Assembly (NCBI RefSeq): GCF_905475465.1
Contig: NC_062257.1
Coordinates: 2,046,001 to 2,110,000, forward strand
Direction: 5' to 3'
DNA length: 64,000 nt
From: Pieris napi
Lineage: Eukaryota; Arthropoda; Insecta; Lepidoptera; Pieridae
A program made the translations under genes and the position numbers. This document shows positions 23,501 to 32,388 of this stretch, one piece after another (the first letter of the stretch is position 1; each line of letters begins with the position of its first letter). Under the pieces are notes generated by a model. That model had not been told where the DNA came from. It made no database searches and was given only the letters and a program-made list of their open reading frames with translations.

Positions 23501-26500
23501 CAATGATGCTGCAAAATCGAAACTGTCATTTTGAAGTCGCCTATTTAATAGATACTAGTATACAATGGGCAAAATCTGATATAGCCAAAGGAAATCTATA
23601 GCTCGTATAAAAGTTAAAAAAAACTACAGCCAAGATTAAAAAATACTGTTATAGAAACTAGCATTTCCCCATGCCCGGTCGAAGGGAGCTGAGTTTAAGG
23701 CAGTTTTTGCCGCGCACCACCACTATGTGGAACCAGCTGCCCACTGAAGTATTTCCGAACCAATTCGACTTAGGGTCCTTCAAGAAAAGAGCGTACCAAT
23801 TCTTGAAAGGCCGGCAACGCACTTGCGAGCCTTCTGGCCGTGTGAGTGTCCATGGGCGGTGGTATTACTTAACATCAGGTGAGCGTCCTGCCCGTTTGCC
23901 TCCTATTACATAAAAAAGCCAAACTATGACGTTTATGGAAAGAGCGAGGTCGAAGTAGCATCCTCAAAATAGAAAAAAAAAGATACACAAAATACGAAGT
24001 GACCAGGGCGAAAACTATGATCACCGAAGCGCTTACCCACGCCTTACAGCTGGGCAATGGGCAGGCCATATTGCATGGTGTACAGATAAAAGATGGACTC
24101 CCAAAGCTGGAAAATCTCCAGGAAAAAGAAACTTGGGAAGACCACAAAAGCGATCGGCTAAAAACACAGTTATGGTTTCTGGAGAGAAATAGATGGAGGA
24201 AGCTAAGAACAGATCCAAATGGAGAGTTCAGGAGGAGGCATTTAACCAAACGGGGTTCATACTGCAGTAAATAAACGGAAATAACAATGACTAACACACA
24301 TTTGATATGCAATTTTTAACAGAATGTAATTAAAGTGGCGAACTACGGCAAAAAAGTGTTAACCTACGAAAGCGCACAATAATAAACTACCCACAAATAT
24401 AAAAAATATTACTTCTATCAATTCATTCAAATCGAAGGTGAGTTAGACAAAATTACTTTTAAATTCATTTTTTATAATTACTTTTAATTCATATTTCTTT
24501 AGTTACTTTTAAGTTTATTGCATGTACGGCTATCTTTTATTGTGATTATTTTAAGAACGACTACAATGTTATGTTAAAGTATTATCTCATGTGGCATTTT
24601 TTCTCTTTTTGAGAAATAAAGTCTTTAAACCTGTGCTTTATTATTAAAAGTCTTTGTAAAACACCTCCAAATGCTTTTGTGAATTCTGATAATAGTCATA
24701 AATCATTTACACGCCCCTAAATTAATAGTATTTTATTAATTACCCCATTGTATTACTAATATGCAACGCGTAGAAGAAAGAAGAGGATTACAGTTAATAT
24801 TATTAGTACCTAACTATTTGTAAAGATTTATTTAATGGCATAAAAGAATATTGTAGTAAGTTAGTAATAAGCTGTAAATCTTTCTCAATAAAAAAAAATC
24901 ACAAAACATTTGCCAAGCGTAAATTTTTCGTAACAACTTTAACCAAACTTACTTGTCAAGTTTATACAGGGTGTGAGACGCCCGCGACAACACATTTATC
25001 CCAACTTCGCGGCATTTCGTCGTTATATTATGATCCCTGACCCGACCGTAGGGCTCCGGGTCCTCCTCGAACGACAATGCGGTGGTGCCCCATTCTTGAA
25101 ATAATTTCGGCAACGCATCCGCCGGTTGACCGCGTACCACGAACAATCGTGAATTCAATTTCCTCAAACTATTGTCCAAATCTCCCAGGCATTGTAAGAG
25201 AAATCTGCAATTGACAAAGTCAACTCATATATTTCAACTAGCTGACCGGCCAAGCGTCGCTGTGGCTAAGGTTTTTGTTATATTACATAGTAGTAAACTA
25301 TTCAAGGAAAACGGTAGGAGAACTTATGTGAAACGTTGGTACTTTTAACACAGCGCCATCTGTTAGAATTGTATCAAATAATAAACGAATATTTTGCAAT
25401 AAAATAATATTGTGGGTATAAATTGAGATGTAAGCTATCCTATCTTTTAAGTTAGATCAAACTGCACACGGTGTGCAAATTTGATTGATATCGGTTCGGT
25501 AGTTTAGGAGTCTATAGCGGACAAACAACGTGACACGCAATTTATATATATTAAGATTATAAAGGCACTTTTGAAAGTTGAAAATATTAAAAAAATTGAC
25601 TTCCAAAAGGGAGTTTCATATGGAGAAGAATGGGCAAGAAACTCCATACTTGTAATATATCCGATTTTTAGAGAATGTGTTTCAAATGTTTAATTTCCAG
25701 TTCGTTTCTTGTCTCAAGGTACACCATACTTAAATGTGGACTTTATGACAACTATGTACATGGAAAGAGAAGAAGGAAAAGAGTACCAGGAAGCGAATGG
25801 AGAAAGAAAGCCATGGATTTATTTGGAAAAAGCTGGAAAAGCTTTAGCAGTGGGGTTCCGATCAATGGTACTAAAGAAAATTAGATTAACAAGAAAAGAA
25901 AATGTATGTACACCAATTATATTTGTAATGATTTAAAATTATTACTGCTCAGAGCAGAGTTGGCCTAGTGGCTTTAGCGTGCGACTCTCATCCCTGAGGT
26001 CGTAGGTTCGATCTCTGACTGTGCACCAATTGACTTTCTATGTGCGCATTTAACAACAGAGGAAACCAGCTTGCCTTAGACCCAAAAAGTCAACGGCGTG
26101 TGTCAGGCACATCTGTCTATTAGATTGGACTATGACCATGTATCACAGACATCTGAGGCCCAGACCTAAAAAGGGTTGTAGCGCCACTAATTTTTTTTTT
26201 ATCTTAATGTAATTTCTGCTTCTAAACGCACGTTTTTAAGGCATGAATTTCCTCACAATGTTTTCCTTGAAACACGCCCTCATTGAAACGTTTCATTGGC
26301 CACGTGACTCAACAATTATCGTGGGCAACAATGCTCTTTATATGCCAGAGTATTGTTAGTCTGTGCACAAATATAAAAAACTTTAGAGGTGTCAAGGGAC
26401 ACCCGGATGGAACGAAATTCCTTTCGATTAATTTATATGTTAATTGGTATCATAACAGTATGATAGATTTTCTCAAGACACCAATCTTACGACGAAAAAA

Positions 26501-29500
26501 AAAAAAAAAGCCAACATCACGAGGTGTTCTCAGGCGGTCACCCATCCAAGTACTGACCTCGCCCGACGTTGCTTAACTTCGGTGATCGGACGAGAACCGG
26601 TGTATTACAATAGACAAAAAAAGTGTCGTGACAACTTTTCGTAAGAATTTTTTCCGTCTAGCCCCCTTTCACAACGCGCGATAAGGAACTTCGTTCCAAT
26701 AAAAAAATACCTGTGTCAGAGTTCCCAGCTCTTCCATAAAAAACTTAATCATAAATTCCTTAAAATATCTAATATATAAAGTTCTCGTGTCACAATGTTC
26801 GTTCCCATACTCCTCCGAAACGGCTCGACCGATACTTATAAATTTTTTTACGTATATTCAGTAAGTCTGAGAATCGGCTACTATCTTTCTACCCCTTAAT
26901 TGTCCACCCTAAACAATTTTTTTTAAATATTTTATGGTACAACATACAGTTGTTGTTGTGAAATACATACTATTAGAGGAAACTCTTTGGTAATTTGCAT
27001 ACATATTATATCGTCATAGTTCGTTATTTAAAGTTGGCGTTGCTATGGTCTTGTTATGTTTTTATATTGTCAATTATTAATAAACTGGACTGCTGCACGC
27101 GACTACCGCTGCACACTTATAACCCAACAAAGGTTATGGGCCCAGTCATAGTCTAGTAAATTAATAAAAAAAAAAGGGGGAACTAGAGTGCTTAACCTAG
27201 TAACGATGGCGAGTGTGCGGATAGAATTATTAAGCCGTGATAATTACGACTCATGGCGAATCCAGGCCCATGCTCTATTGATTAAGAGCGATGTGTGGGG
27301 CTATGTGGATGGTAGCATTAAGAAGCCAGCTGAGCCAGCAGAGGCGTTGCTTTGGGAAGCGGCGGATGCAAAGGCGAGAGCGGAGATTATTCTCTCAATA
27401 AGTCCAGGTGAGCTACGACACATTAAGGGGACGAGCACGTCGCGAGAATGCTGGTTAAAATTAGAAAGCATCTTCGCGTCTTCGGGTCCCGCTAAGAAAG
27501 CGACACTGTTAAAGCAGCTCATATTACACAAGATGTGTGAGGAGGACGACATGCGTGAATATCTGTTAAGCTTCTTTGAAGCCAAAGAAAAGTTACTAGA
27601 CATGGACATAAATATAAATAATGATCTTGCATCTATTATTTTACTCTATAGTCTGCCCCCAAGTTATGAGAACTTTAGATGTGCGATGGAGACTAGAGAT
27701 TCATTGCCAGACCCGAATTCTTTGAAAGTTAAAATTCTTGAAGAAGATGCCTCTAGGCGACAGCAAAGGAAGGAGACAGAGAGGGGGTCGTCAGCAATGT
27801 TCGCTAGGAGAAAAACCACGAAGAGTTCTACATCTAAAAATCCGCAGAATTATAAACCGGATCAAGCGTTTAAATTTAAATGTTACAGATGTCATAAATT
27901 TGGGCATAAAGCTTCGGAATGCCCGTGTAAAGGAACAAGGCAGGACTCAAAATGTGTTAGTGAGTTAGGTGCTAGTGAGAATTTTAACTCATGTGTTCTA
28001 TCTGTTTCAGAGTGTAACGGAGTGATTGGTTCGGGATGTGGAGGAAACTGGCTCATAGATAGTGGGTGTACATCGCACCTTTGTAGATCGAAAGGAAAAT
28101 TTGACACCTTGACAAATTGCAGTAGTAAGTTAAGTTTGGCCACTAATGTGAGTACATTTGCAAAAGGTAAAGGAAATGTGAGTTTGAATGGGGAGGTTCC
28201 GATAAAACTATCAGACACTTTATATGTTCCCGATTTGCGATGTAACTTAATTTCCGTTTCTAAAATTACAAGCAAAGGTTTTACTGTAACTTTTAAGAAA
28301 GATTCAGCTTATGTAACCGATTCTGAAGGAAATATTAAGTTCATAGCAGATCGAAAAAACAACCTTTATTATATGCGGGAGGGCCATGCTTCTGTTTCTG
28401 CGATTTCCGAAACTAAGAACGATTTACTATCCTGGCACGAACGTTTAGGTCACTTAAATGCGAAGGATTTAATAAAAGTATTAGGTCATGTGGGCATTAA
28501 AGTTGATATGTCAAATATAAATATTTTATACGACTGTAAGTATTGTGTGCAGGGTAAGATGACTTCTTTTCCATTTTCCAAGTCGAGTGGACCATGTGAC
28601 GAAAAACTGTCCATCATCCATTCCGATGTAGTTGGGCCAATTCGAAATGAAACTGTCGGTGGTGCAAAATATTTTGTCACGTTTATTGACGATTGTACTA
28701 GATGGTGCGAAGTTTACTTACTGAAGAGTAAGAGTGGTGTTCTGGAATGTTTCAAAGAATACAAGAGCTATGTTGAGAACCTTACCGCTAAGAGAATAAA
28801 GTATTTACAAACTGATAACGGTGGAGAATACTGTAATAATAAGTTTGATCAATTCCTGAAACAAGAGGGGATAATAAGAAGACTGACTATACCTCAAACC
28901 CCACAGCAGAATGGCGTAGCAGAACGAATGAACAGGACATTAGTTGAAATGGCTAGGTGTATGTTACTTTCATCTAATCTCTCAGCAGGTTTTTGGGGAG
29001 ATGCTGTATTGGTGGCATGTCATATTAGGAATCGTTGTCCCACGAGTAGTTTGGGTGGTACAATTCCGTACGAGAAGTGGTTTGGCTCTCCAGTGAAGAT
29101 TGAGTATCTTCAGAAGTTTGGAGCTGAAGTTTATGTTCTAGACAAGAGTCCAACCAAGGACAAATTTGCTGCCAGAAGTGTCAATGGAATATTTATTGGA
29201 TATCCAATGAACCAAAAGGGATATAAGGTATGGATACCAGTAGACCATAAAACCATTATAGCTAGGGATGTGAAATTCTGCAAGACGAGGCTCGATACTA
29301 ATGATGACAGGAAATCGGCAATTACTCATGATCCTTTTCAGCTAGATCAATTTTCTGCTGATGTTGATACACCGAAGCCGAAATATGTAGAGGTGGACGT
29401 AATACCAAGTACATCTTATTCAGGAACTCGAGAAATGATCGTGGAGACGACTGATTCACCCCTTGGTTCACCTTCTCTATGTCATGAGGAAGATAGTGAA

Positions 29501-32388
29501 ATAGCGCAAGCTGATACAGAGGTAACGTATAAGAGAGGTCCCGGAAGACCAAAACTTCAGAAAGGCCAAGTTGGCCGACCTAAGAAGGTCTATAAAATGA
29601 TACCCAATGATAATAATGGCCGTGCAGAAGAAACTTTACCTGAGGATGTTGCGTTGACTGTGGAAACTTCCTTAAGGGATGCCCTAAGTAGCGCTGAACG
29701 TGCTCTATGGGAGGAAGCAATATTGTCTGAGGTCAAAAGTCTTGTAAAAAATGAAACATGGGAAATTGTTCAAAAGCCGAGAAATCGAAAAGCGGTAGGA
29801 TGCCGATATGTATTGACAACGAAGCTTAACGTTGACAAAACCGAGAAGAAGAAAGCACGGTTGGTAGCCAAGGGCTACAGTCAACGATATGGCATCGATT
29901 ACCGAAACACTTTTTCACCTGTCGTCCGACTAGACACGGTAAGACTGCTTACAGCGCTCGCGGTTGAATTAGACATGGAGATACACCAGTTGGATATCAA
30001 TACTGCATATCTGAATGGATATCTTGACGAGGAAATTTATATGGAGGTTCCAGAATTGTTGACAGAGTGCTTAGGTAGAATTATTAAAGAAGAAAGAGAC
30101 GAAAGCTTAAAAGAGCAGGCTCGTAAGATGTTAAATGATCTGAAGACAGGTGGAGATGTATGTCGATTGAAGAAATCACTGTATGGCTTGAAACAAGCTG
30201 GACGTCAATGGAACAAAAGACTTGACAATAAATTGAAGTCAATGCATTTTAAACAGTCTTTGAAGGAACCGTGTCTCTACTATTTGGACGGTAACTCCAT
30301 TGATACGTCTATATACTTAGCGGTTTATGTTGATGATTTACTGATAGTTTCACGCAATAAAGGTCTCATACAATCTTTCAAAGATGAACTTTCCAAAGAG
30401 TTTTATTTAAAAGACTATGGACTGGCGAAATATATTTTAGGCATTGACATTGTCAAAAATGAGTATGCCACGAAACTGTCACAACAAAAATATATTAATG
30501 ATTTGATGATAAAATTCGGCATGGAGAATTGTAAAGAAACAGTGACCACGCCGATGGAGGTGAATTTTAGACCCGATGGTTCACAAATTCCGCTGGAGAA
30601 GGAATGTCCATATAGAGAATTAATCGGAAGCTTGATTTATCTTTCAGCAGGAACTCGTCCGGATATCACACACGCCGTGACAAGATTAGCAGCGTTTTGT
30701 GATAATCCTGGACAGATACAGTGGAATGCGGTGAAAAGATTACTTCGTTATCTTAAGAGGACAGCCGATTATGGACTGATTTATCGAAAAACAGGTAAGA
30801 GCTTAATTGGTTATTCGGATGCTGACTGGGCAAATTGTCCTATAGATAGGAAGTCATACTCCGGGTATGCTTTTTTGTTAGGAGGGGCTGCGATTTCATG
30901 GAAATCCCAGAAACAGAAATGCGTAGCAACTTCAACGTGCGAAGCCGAATATATTAGTTTAAATTTGGCGATAAAAGAGGCAGTTTACCTGAATAGTCTT
31001 ATGAAAGAGATAGGGTTGCGCGATTTCGGGAACATAGTGTTGTACTGCGATAATCAAGGTGCCTTATTTCTATCGGAGGATCCAGTCTTCCACGCCCGAA
31101 CTAAACATTTCGATATTCAATATTATTTTATAAGAAGTGTTTTAAGGGAGAATACTGACATACAATTATCGTATGTGTCTACCGAGGAGATGGCGGCGGA
31201 TGTGCTAACAAAAGCTTTACAAAGACAGAAACATTACCGCTGCATCTCAATGTTAGGTGTAGATTAAGATTGCATGTCTGTATATTTTTGTAATGACTAT
31301 TTAGTACATATTTGTTGTTAAATGTGTATGCAAATCAAGGGGGTGTATTAGAGGAAACTCTTTGGTAATTTGCATACATATTATATCGTCATAGTTCGTT
31401 ATTTAAAGTTGGCGTTGCTATGGTCTTGTTATGTTTTTATATTGTCAATTATTAATAAACTGGACTGCTGCACGCGACTACCGCTGCACACTTATAACCC
31501 AACACATACAACCCTTAATTTTCACCCCTCTACGATCAACCCCTATTTTTTATTACAGTAGATAGTTCAATAGAACTTAACAATGTTTCTTAGAAATAAT
31601 ATACTTGGCAAAACAAGCATTTGCCGGGTCAGCTAGTTTATATATATGTAAATATAATATATACTAGCAGACCGGCCAAGCGTTGCTGTGGCTAAGGTTT
31701 TTGTTATATAACATAGTAGTAAACTATTCAAGGGAAACGGCAGGAGAACACCAGTCATAGGGACCACCATGCTTTTTTGATGGTTATGCCATTAAATTGT
31801 AGCTTATGTGAAACGTTGGTACTTTCAACACAGCGCCATCTGTTAGAAGTGTGACTATCAAATAATAAACAAATAATTTGCAATTAAATAATATTGCGGG
31901 TATAAATTGAGATGTAAGCTATCCTATCTTTTAAGTTAGATCAAACCGCACACGGTGTGCAAATTTGATTGAAATCGATTCGGTAGTATGGGAGTCCATA
32001 GCGGACAAAAAACGTGACACGTAATTTATATATATTAAGATATAATTAGTAATTACATCTTTCATTTCATTTATTTTTGTTTTTTAAACTGTTTTCAACA
32101 CGCCTGAGGGCATGAGAGTGTGTGGGTGTATGTTAGTGAGTATCAATGAATACGTAAAAAAACTTACCTCCATTTATTAATCCCGACATTTGACGAACTT
32201 GCAAACCAAGGATCAATGATGAAGACACAACGAAAGGTCGACGCATCGATCAGACCTTCCCTCAACGCCGGGTTGTCGTGAAGTCGGAGACCCTTCCTGA
32301 ACCAATGTACTGTGTGTTTGTCTTTCTTTGTTGGATTCGATAATGAAGCATCTTGCGACGCTGACCGCGCCTCTGCAGCGGTTGACAT
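14530..32388 (-). CDS. cry2: Cryptochrome 2 (vertebrate-type, light-insensitive)
   Basis: Nine coding exons (minus): 32388-32168, 25204-24953, 23508-23324, 21297-21126, 20040-19815, 18343-18203, 17221-17070, 15733-15531, 15101-14530; 2124 nt, 707 aa, every join in frame. The start is the ATG at 32388. The photolyase-homology region runs from HTVHWFRKGLRLHDNPAL (about residue 25) through the FAD-binding part with TGFPWIDAIMTQLREEGWIH and WMWLSCSSFFQQFFHCYCP. The RIKQVYAQL helix before the tail corresponds to the PER/CLOCK-binding coiled coil. A 190-residue acidic, Ser/Thr-rich tail encoded by the last exon follows. Insect CRY2 represses CLOCK:CYCLE in the circadian loop. Intron 6 uses a GC donor (AAG|gcaagt). 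Intron 1 (about 7 kb) holds a nested Helitron/copia insertion, and introns 5 and 6 hold tandem repeats. Confidence 0.95.
15160..15225 (-). repeat. Degraded CR1-like LINE 3' tail
   Basis: Short stretch (ggatcatctgatgttaggag) resembling, in reverse, the LINE tail that also occurs at 23870-23915 and 50951-51060. It lies in cry2 intron 8, just upstream of the last exon. Confidence 0.35.
16231..16475 (+). mobile_element. tRNA-derived SINE, second family
   Basis: The head holds a Pol III A box (TGGTCTAGTGG) and B box (GGTTCGATCCC) spaced as in a tRNA. A body with tatgtatttatatgt and caccagcttaccatgggact follows, then an A-rich tail. A second copy sits at 43755-44003. Inserted in cry2 intron 7, antisense to cry2. 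Confidence 0.75.
16682..16957. mobile_element. Short TIR element with poly-C tracts
   Basis: Perfect 20-bp inverted ends, GAAGCGTTCAAGTATTACGT at 16682-16701 and its complement at 16938-16957. Inside are two C-runs of more than ten bases, near 16725-16737 and 16916-16927, and several cgtaacg blocks. Noncoding; superfamily and target duplication unresolved. In cry2 intron 7. Confidence 0.6.
17342..17655. repeat. 58-bp tandem repeat in cry2 intron 6
   Basis: Five full copies and part of a sixth, starting at 17342, 17400, 17458, 17516, 17574 and 17635. The unit begins CTCTRTCGGCTACSATATGT and continues with gaaagagaaagactagtcgc. The first three copies are nearly identical; the last two have drifted. 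Confidence 0.9.
18202..18208 (-). other. GC-type 5' splice site of cry2 intron 6
   Basis: After codon AAG (18205-18203) the intron begins gcaagt, not gtaagt. The flanking AAG|gcaagt matches the strong consensus known for GC-AG introns. The coding join to exon 7 (EEGMK then VFDELLLDADW) matches the conserved cryptochrome sequence, so no nearby GT site fits. Confidence 0.8.
18375..18699. repeat. 25-bp tandem repeat with 50-bp higher-order pattern
   Basis: About thirteen 25-bp units in cry2 intron 5, starting right after exon 6. Units alternate between an AAAAGTCCATATCATAAATT type and an AAAAGTACAAATCATAAATT type, so the real period is 50 bp. Confidence 0.85.
19025..19200 (-). repeat. LINE 3' UTR fragment
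   Basis: Shares the agaatgaccagcgctgtgg and ctcagcataatgctgagcc blocks with 33785-33995, where the same sequence follows a degraded LINE C-terminus. The ctcagcataatgctgag core is a small palindrome. Confidence 0.55.
19431..19736 (-). mobile_element. tRNA-derived SINE, first family (near full length)
   Basis: Reverse-orientation copy: the 3' end cagtggcgctacaacc comes first, then the aagccggtttcctcacgatg block, then the tRNA-like head with the B box (ggggatcgaacc on this strand) and agagtcagacgctaaagc. Resembles the abundant Metulj-type SINEs of Lepidoptera. Nested in the pogo-like element in cry2 intron 5. Confidence 0.7.
21582..21820. mobile_element. Small TIR element
   Basis: 33-bp inverted ends with one mismatch: GAGATAGGAAGCATTATACA from 21582 and its complement ending at 21820, AT-rich between. 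Probably a MITE. In cry2 intron 3. Confidence 0.6.
22194..22515 (-). mobile_element. Helitron-like element, family 1
   Basis: Read on the minus strand it starts TCTAATATATAAAATTCTCG and ends GGTCAGCTAG, flanked by host A and T as Helitrons are. 322 bp, noncoding. Same family as 57678-57985 and the copia-bearing element at 26768-31636. In cry2 intron 3. Confidence 0.7.
22706..22870 (-). repeat. SINE fragment, first family
   Basis: Recognised by aaggcaagccggtttcctca and the cacgatgttttccttcac block; the tRNA-like head is missing. Confidence 0.55.
23206..23231. repeat. (ACAT)n microsatellite
   Basis: About six units of acat in cry2 intron 3, close to the exon 3 donor. Confidence 0.85.
23671..23915 (+). 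pseudogene. CR1-like LINE 3' end
   Basis: Open stretch carrying FLPRTTTMWNQLPTEVFP and a DLGSFKKRAYQFL segment, the far C-terminus of CR1/Jockey-type RT proteins, followed by the characteristic 3' tail (cttaacatcaggtgagcgtc). 5'-truncated. In cry2 intron 2, antisense to cry2. Related tails lie at 50951-51060 and 61563-61690. Confidence 0.7.
23985..24283 (+). pseudogene. RTE-type LINE 3' fragment, broken
   Basis: Across shifting frames it reads as the C-terminal tail of an RTE polyprotein (a GHIAWCTDKRW-like block, then RNLGRPQKR), comparable with the tails at 1155-1391 and 46380-46612. It has frameshifts and lacks the RT domain. In cry2 intron 2. Confidence 0.55.
25238..25556 (-). mobile_element. 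Helitron-like element, family 2
   Basis: On the minus strand it begins TCTTAATATATATAAATTGC and ends CGGTCAGCTAG beside a host T. 319 bp; lacks an internal block present in the 377-bp copies at 31664-32040 and 55423-55799. In cry2 intron 1, about 35 bases upstream of exon 2. Confidence 0.65.
25951..26190 (+). mobile_element. tRNA-derived SINE, first family, sense copy
   Basis: The head TGGCCTAGTGGCTTTAGCGT (A box) and GGTTCGATC (B box) are intact. The body and the 3' end gttgtagcgccact, followed by a T-run, complete the element. In cry2 intron 1. Confidence 0.75.
26381..26699 (-). repeat. 5S-cored repeat, copy B
   Basis: On the minus strand it runs from ttggaacgaagttcc through aaagggggctagacgg and a 5S rRNA-like core to tgtcccttgacacctctaaag. 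It matches copy A (46820-47151) along its whole length apart from small indels. In cry2 intron 1. Confidence 0.8.
26510..26604 (-). pseudogene. 5S rRNA-like core, copy B
   Basis: Matches the 3' two thirds of 5S rRNA, with the A-box/intermediate region (GAAGTTAAGCAACGTCGGGC) and C box (AGTACTTGGATGGGTGACCG) intact. It ends GATGTTGGC followed by a T-run, as at a 5S terminator. The first ~35 bases of a real 5S gene are replaced by unrelated sequence, so it is not a functional 5S gene. Confidence 0.8.
26971..27129 (+). repeat. 5' LTR of copia element
   Basis: 159 bp, from tattagaggaaactc to aacccaaca. By eye identical to the 3' LTR at 31346-31504. Preceded by target duplication CATAC (26966-26970). 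Confidence 0.9.
27131..27148 (+). other. Copia primer-binding site
   Basis: GGTTATGGGCCCAGTCA directly follows the LTR. This is the motif by which copia elements pair with an internal fragment of initiator tRNA-Met. Confidence 0.75.
27206..31267 (+). CDS. Ty1/copia gag-pol polyprotein, intact
   Basis: Uninterrupted 1353-codon frame from ATG at 27206 (the frame is open slightly upstream, but from a GTG). Order: Gag of the UBN2 type; CCHC knuckle CYRCHKFGHKASEC (about residue 225); aspartic protease WLIDSGCTSHLC (about 284); pre-integrase HERLGHL; integrase core with IHSDVVGP, TDNGGEY and QQNGVAERMNR; copia RT with YVDDLLI (about 1041); RNase H from GYSDADWA (about 1202) to ARTKHFDIQYYF. Protease, integrase, RT and RNase H act in the cytoplasmic particle and at integration. 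Integrase before RT defines copia. Identical LTRs, a 5-bp duplication and an intact frame indicate a very recent insertion. It lies in cry2 intron 1, opposite to cry2. Confidence 0.95.
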   Translation: MASVRIELLSRDNYDSWRIQAHALLIKSDVWGYVDGSIKKPAEPAEALLWEAADAKARAEIILSISPGELRHIKGTSTSRECWLKLESIFASSGPAKKATLLKQLILHKMCEEDDMREYLLSFFEAKEKLLDMDININNDLASIILLYSLPPSYENFRCAMETRDSLPDPNSLKVKILEEDASRRQQRKETERGSSAMFARRKTTKSSTSKNPQNYKPDQAFKFKCYRCHKFGHKASECPCKGTRQDSKCVSELGASENFNSCVLSVSECNGVIGSGCGGNWLIDSGCTSHLCRSKGKFDTLTNCSSKLSLATNVSTFAKGKGNVSLNGEVPIKLSDTLYVPDLRCNLISVSKITSKGFTVTFKKDSAYVTDSEGNIKFIADRKNNLYYMREGHASVSAISETKNDLLSWHERLGHLNAKDLIKVLGHVGIKVDMSNINILYDCKYCVQGKMTSFPFSKSSGPCDEKLSIIHSDVVGPIRNETVGGAKYFVTFIDDCTRWCEVYLLKSKSGVLECFKEYKSYVENLTAKRIKYLQTDNGGEYCNNKFDQFLKQEGIIRRLTIPQTPQQNGVAERMNRTLVEMARCMLLSSNLSAGFWGDAVLVACHIRNRCPTSSLGGTIPYEKWFGSPVKIEYLQKFGAEVYVLDKSPTKDKFAARSVNGIFIGYPMNQKGYKVWIPVDHKTIIARDVKFCKTRLDTNDDRKSAITHDPFQLDQFSADVDTPKPKYVEVDVIPSTSYSGTREMIVETTDSPLGSPSLCHEEDSEIAQADTEVTYKRGPGRPKLQKGQVGRPKKVYKMIPNDNNGRAEETLPEDVALTVETSLRDALSSAERALWEEAILSEVKSLVKNETWEIVQKPRNRKAVGCRYVLTTKLNVDKTEKKKARLVAKGYSQRYGIDYRNTFSPVVRLDTVRLLTALAVELDMEIHQLDINTAYLNGYLDEEIYMEVPELLTECLGRIIKEERDESLKEQARKMLNDLKTGGDVCRLKKSLYGLKQAGRQWNKRLDNKLKSMHFKQSLKEPCLYYLDGNSIDTSIYLAVYVDDLLIVSRNKGLIQSFKDELSKEFYLKDYGLAKYILGIDIVKNEYATKLSQQKYINDLMIKFGMENCKETVTTPMEVNFRPDGSQIPLEKECPYRELIGSLIYLSAGTRPDITHAVTRLAAFCDNPGQIQWNAVKRLLRYLKRTADYGLIYRKTGKSLIGYSDADWANCPIDRKSYSGYAFLLGGAAISWKSQKQKCVATSTCEAEYISLNLAIKEAVYLNSLMKEIGLRDFGNIVLYCDNQGALFLSEDPVFHARTKHFDIQYYFIRSVLRENTDIQLSYVSTEEMAADVLTKALQRQKHYRCISMLGVD
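31346..31504 (+). repeat. 3' LTR of copia element
   Basis: Preceded by the polypurine tract AAGGGGG and followed by the second CATAC (31505-31509). Confidence 0.9.
31664..32040 (-). mobile_element. Helitron-like element, family 2
   Basis: 377 bp, ends as in 25238-25556; same length as 55423-55799. Lies only 28 bases from the split Helitron and about 130 bases from cry2 exon 1. Confidence 0.7.

Larger units (their letters stand above)
26768..31636 (+). mobile_element. Helitron-like element (family 1) split by a copia insertion
   Basis: The 5' end TCTAATATATAAAGTTCTCG is at 26768 and the 3' end GGGTCAGCTAG at 31636, flanked by host A and T. With the 4.5-kb copia element removed, the remainder (about 330 bp) lines up with the intact family members at 22194 and 57678. 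In cry2 intron 1. Confidence 0.75.

Noticed and set aside
25675..25936. Overlapping short frames in cry2 intron 1 that could be an exon
   Set aside because: No family recognised, no convincing splice context, and cry2 reads through without it.
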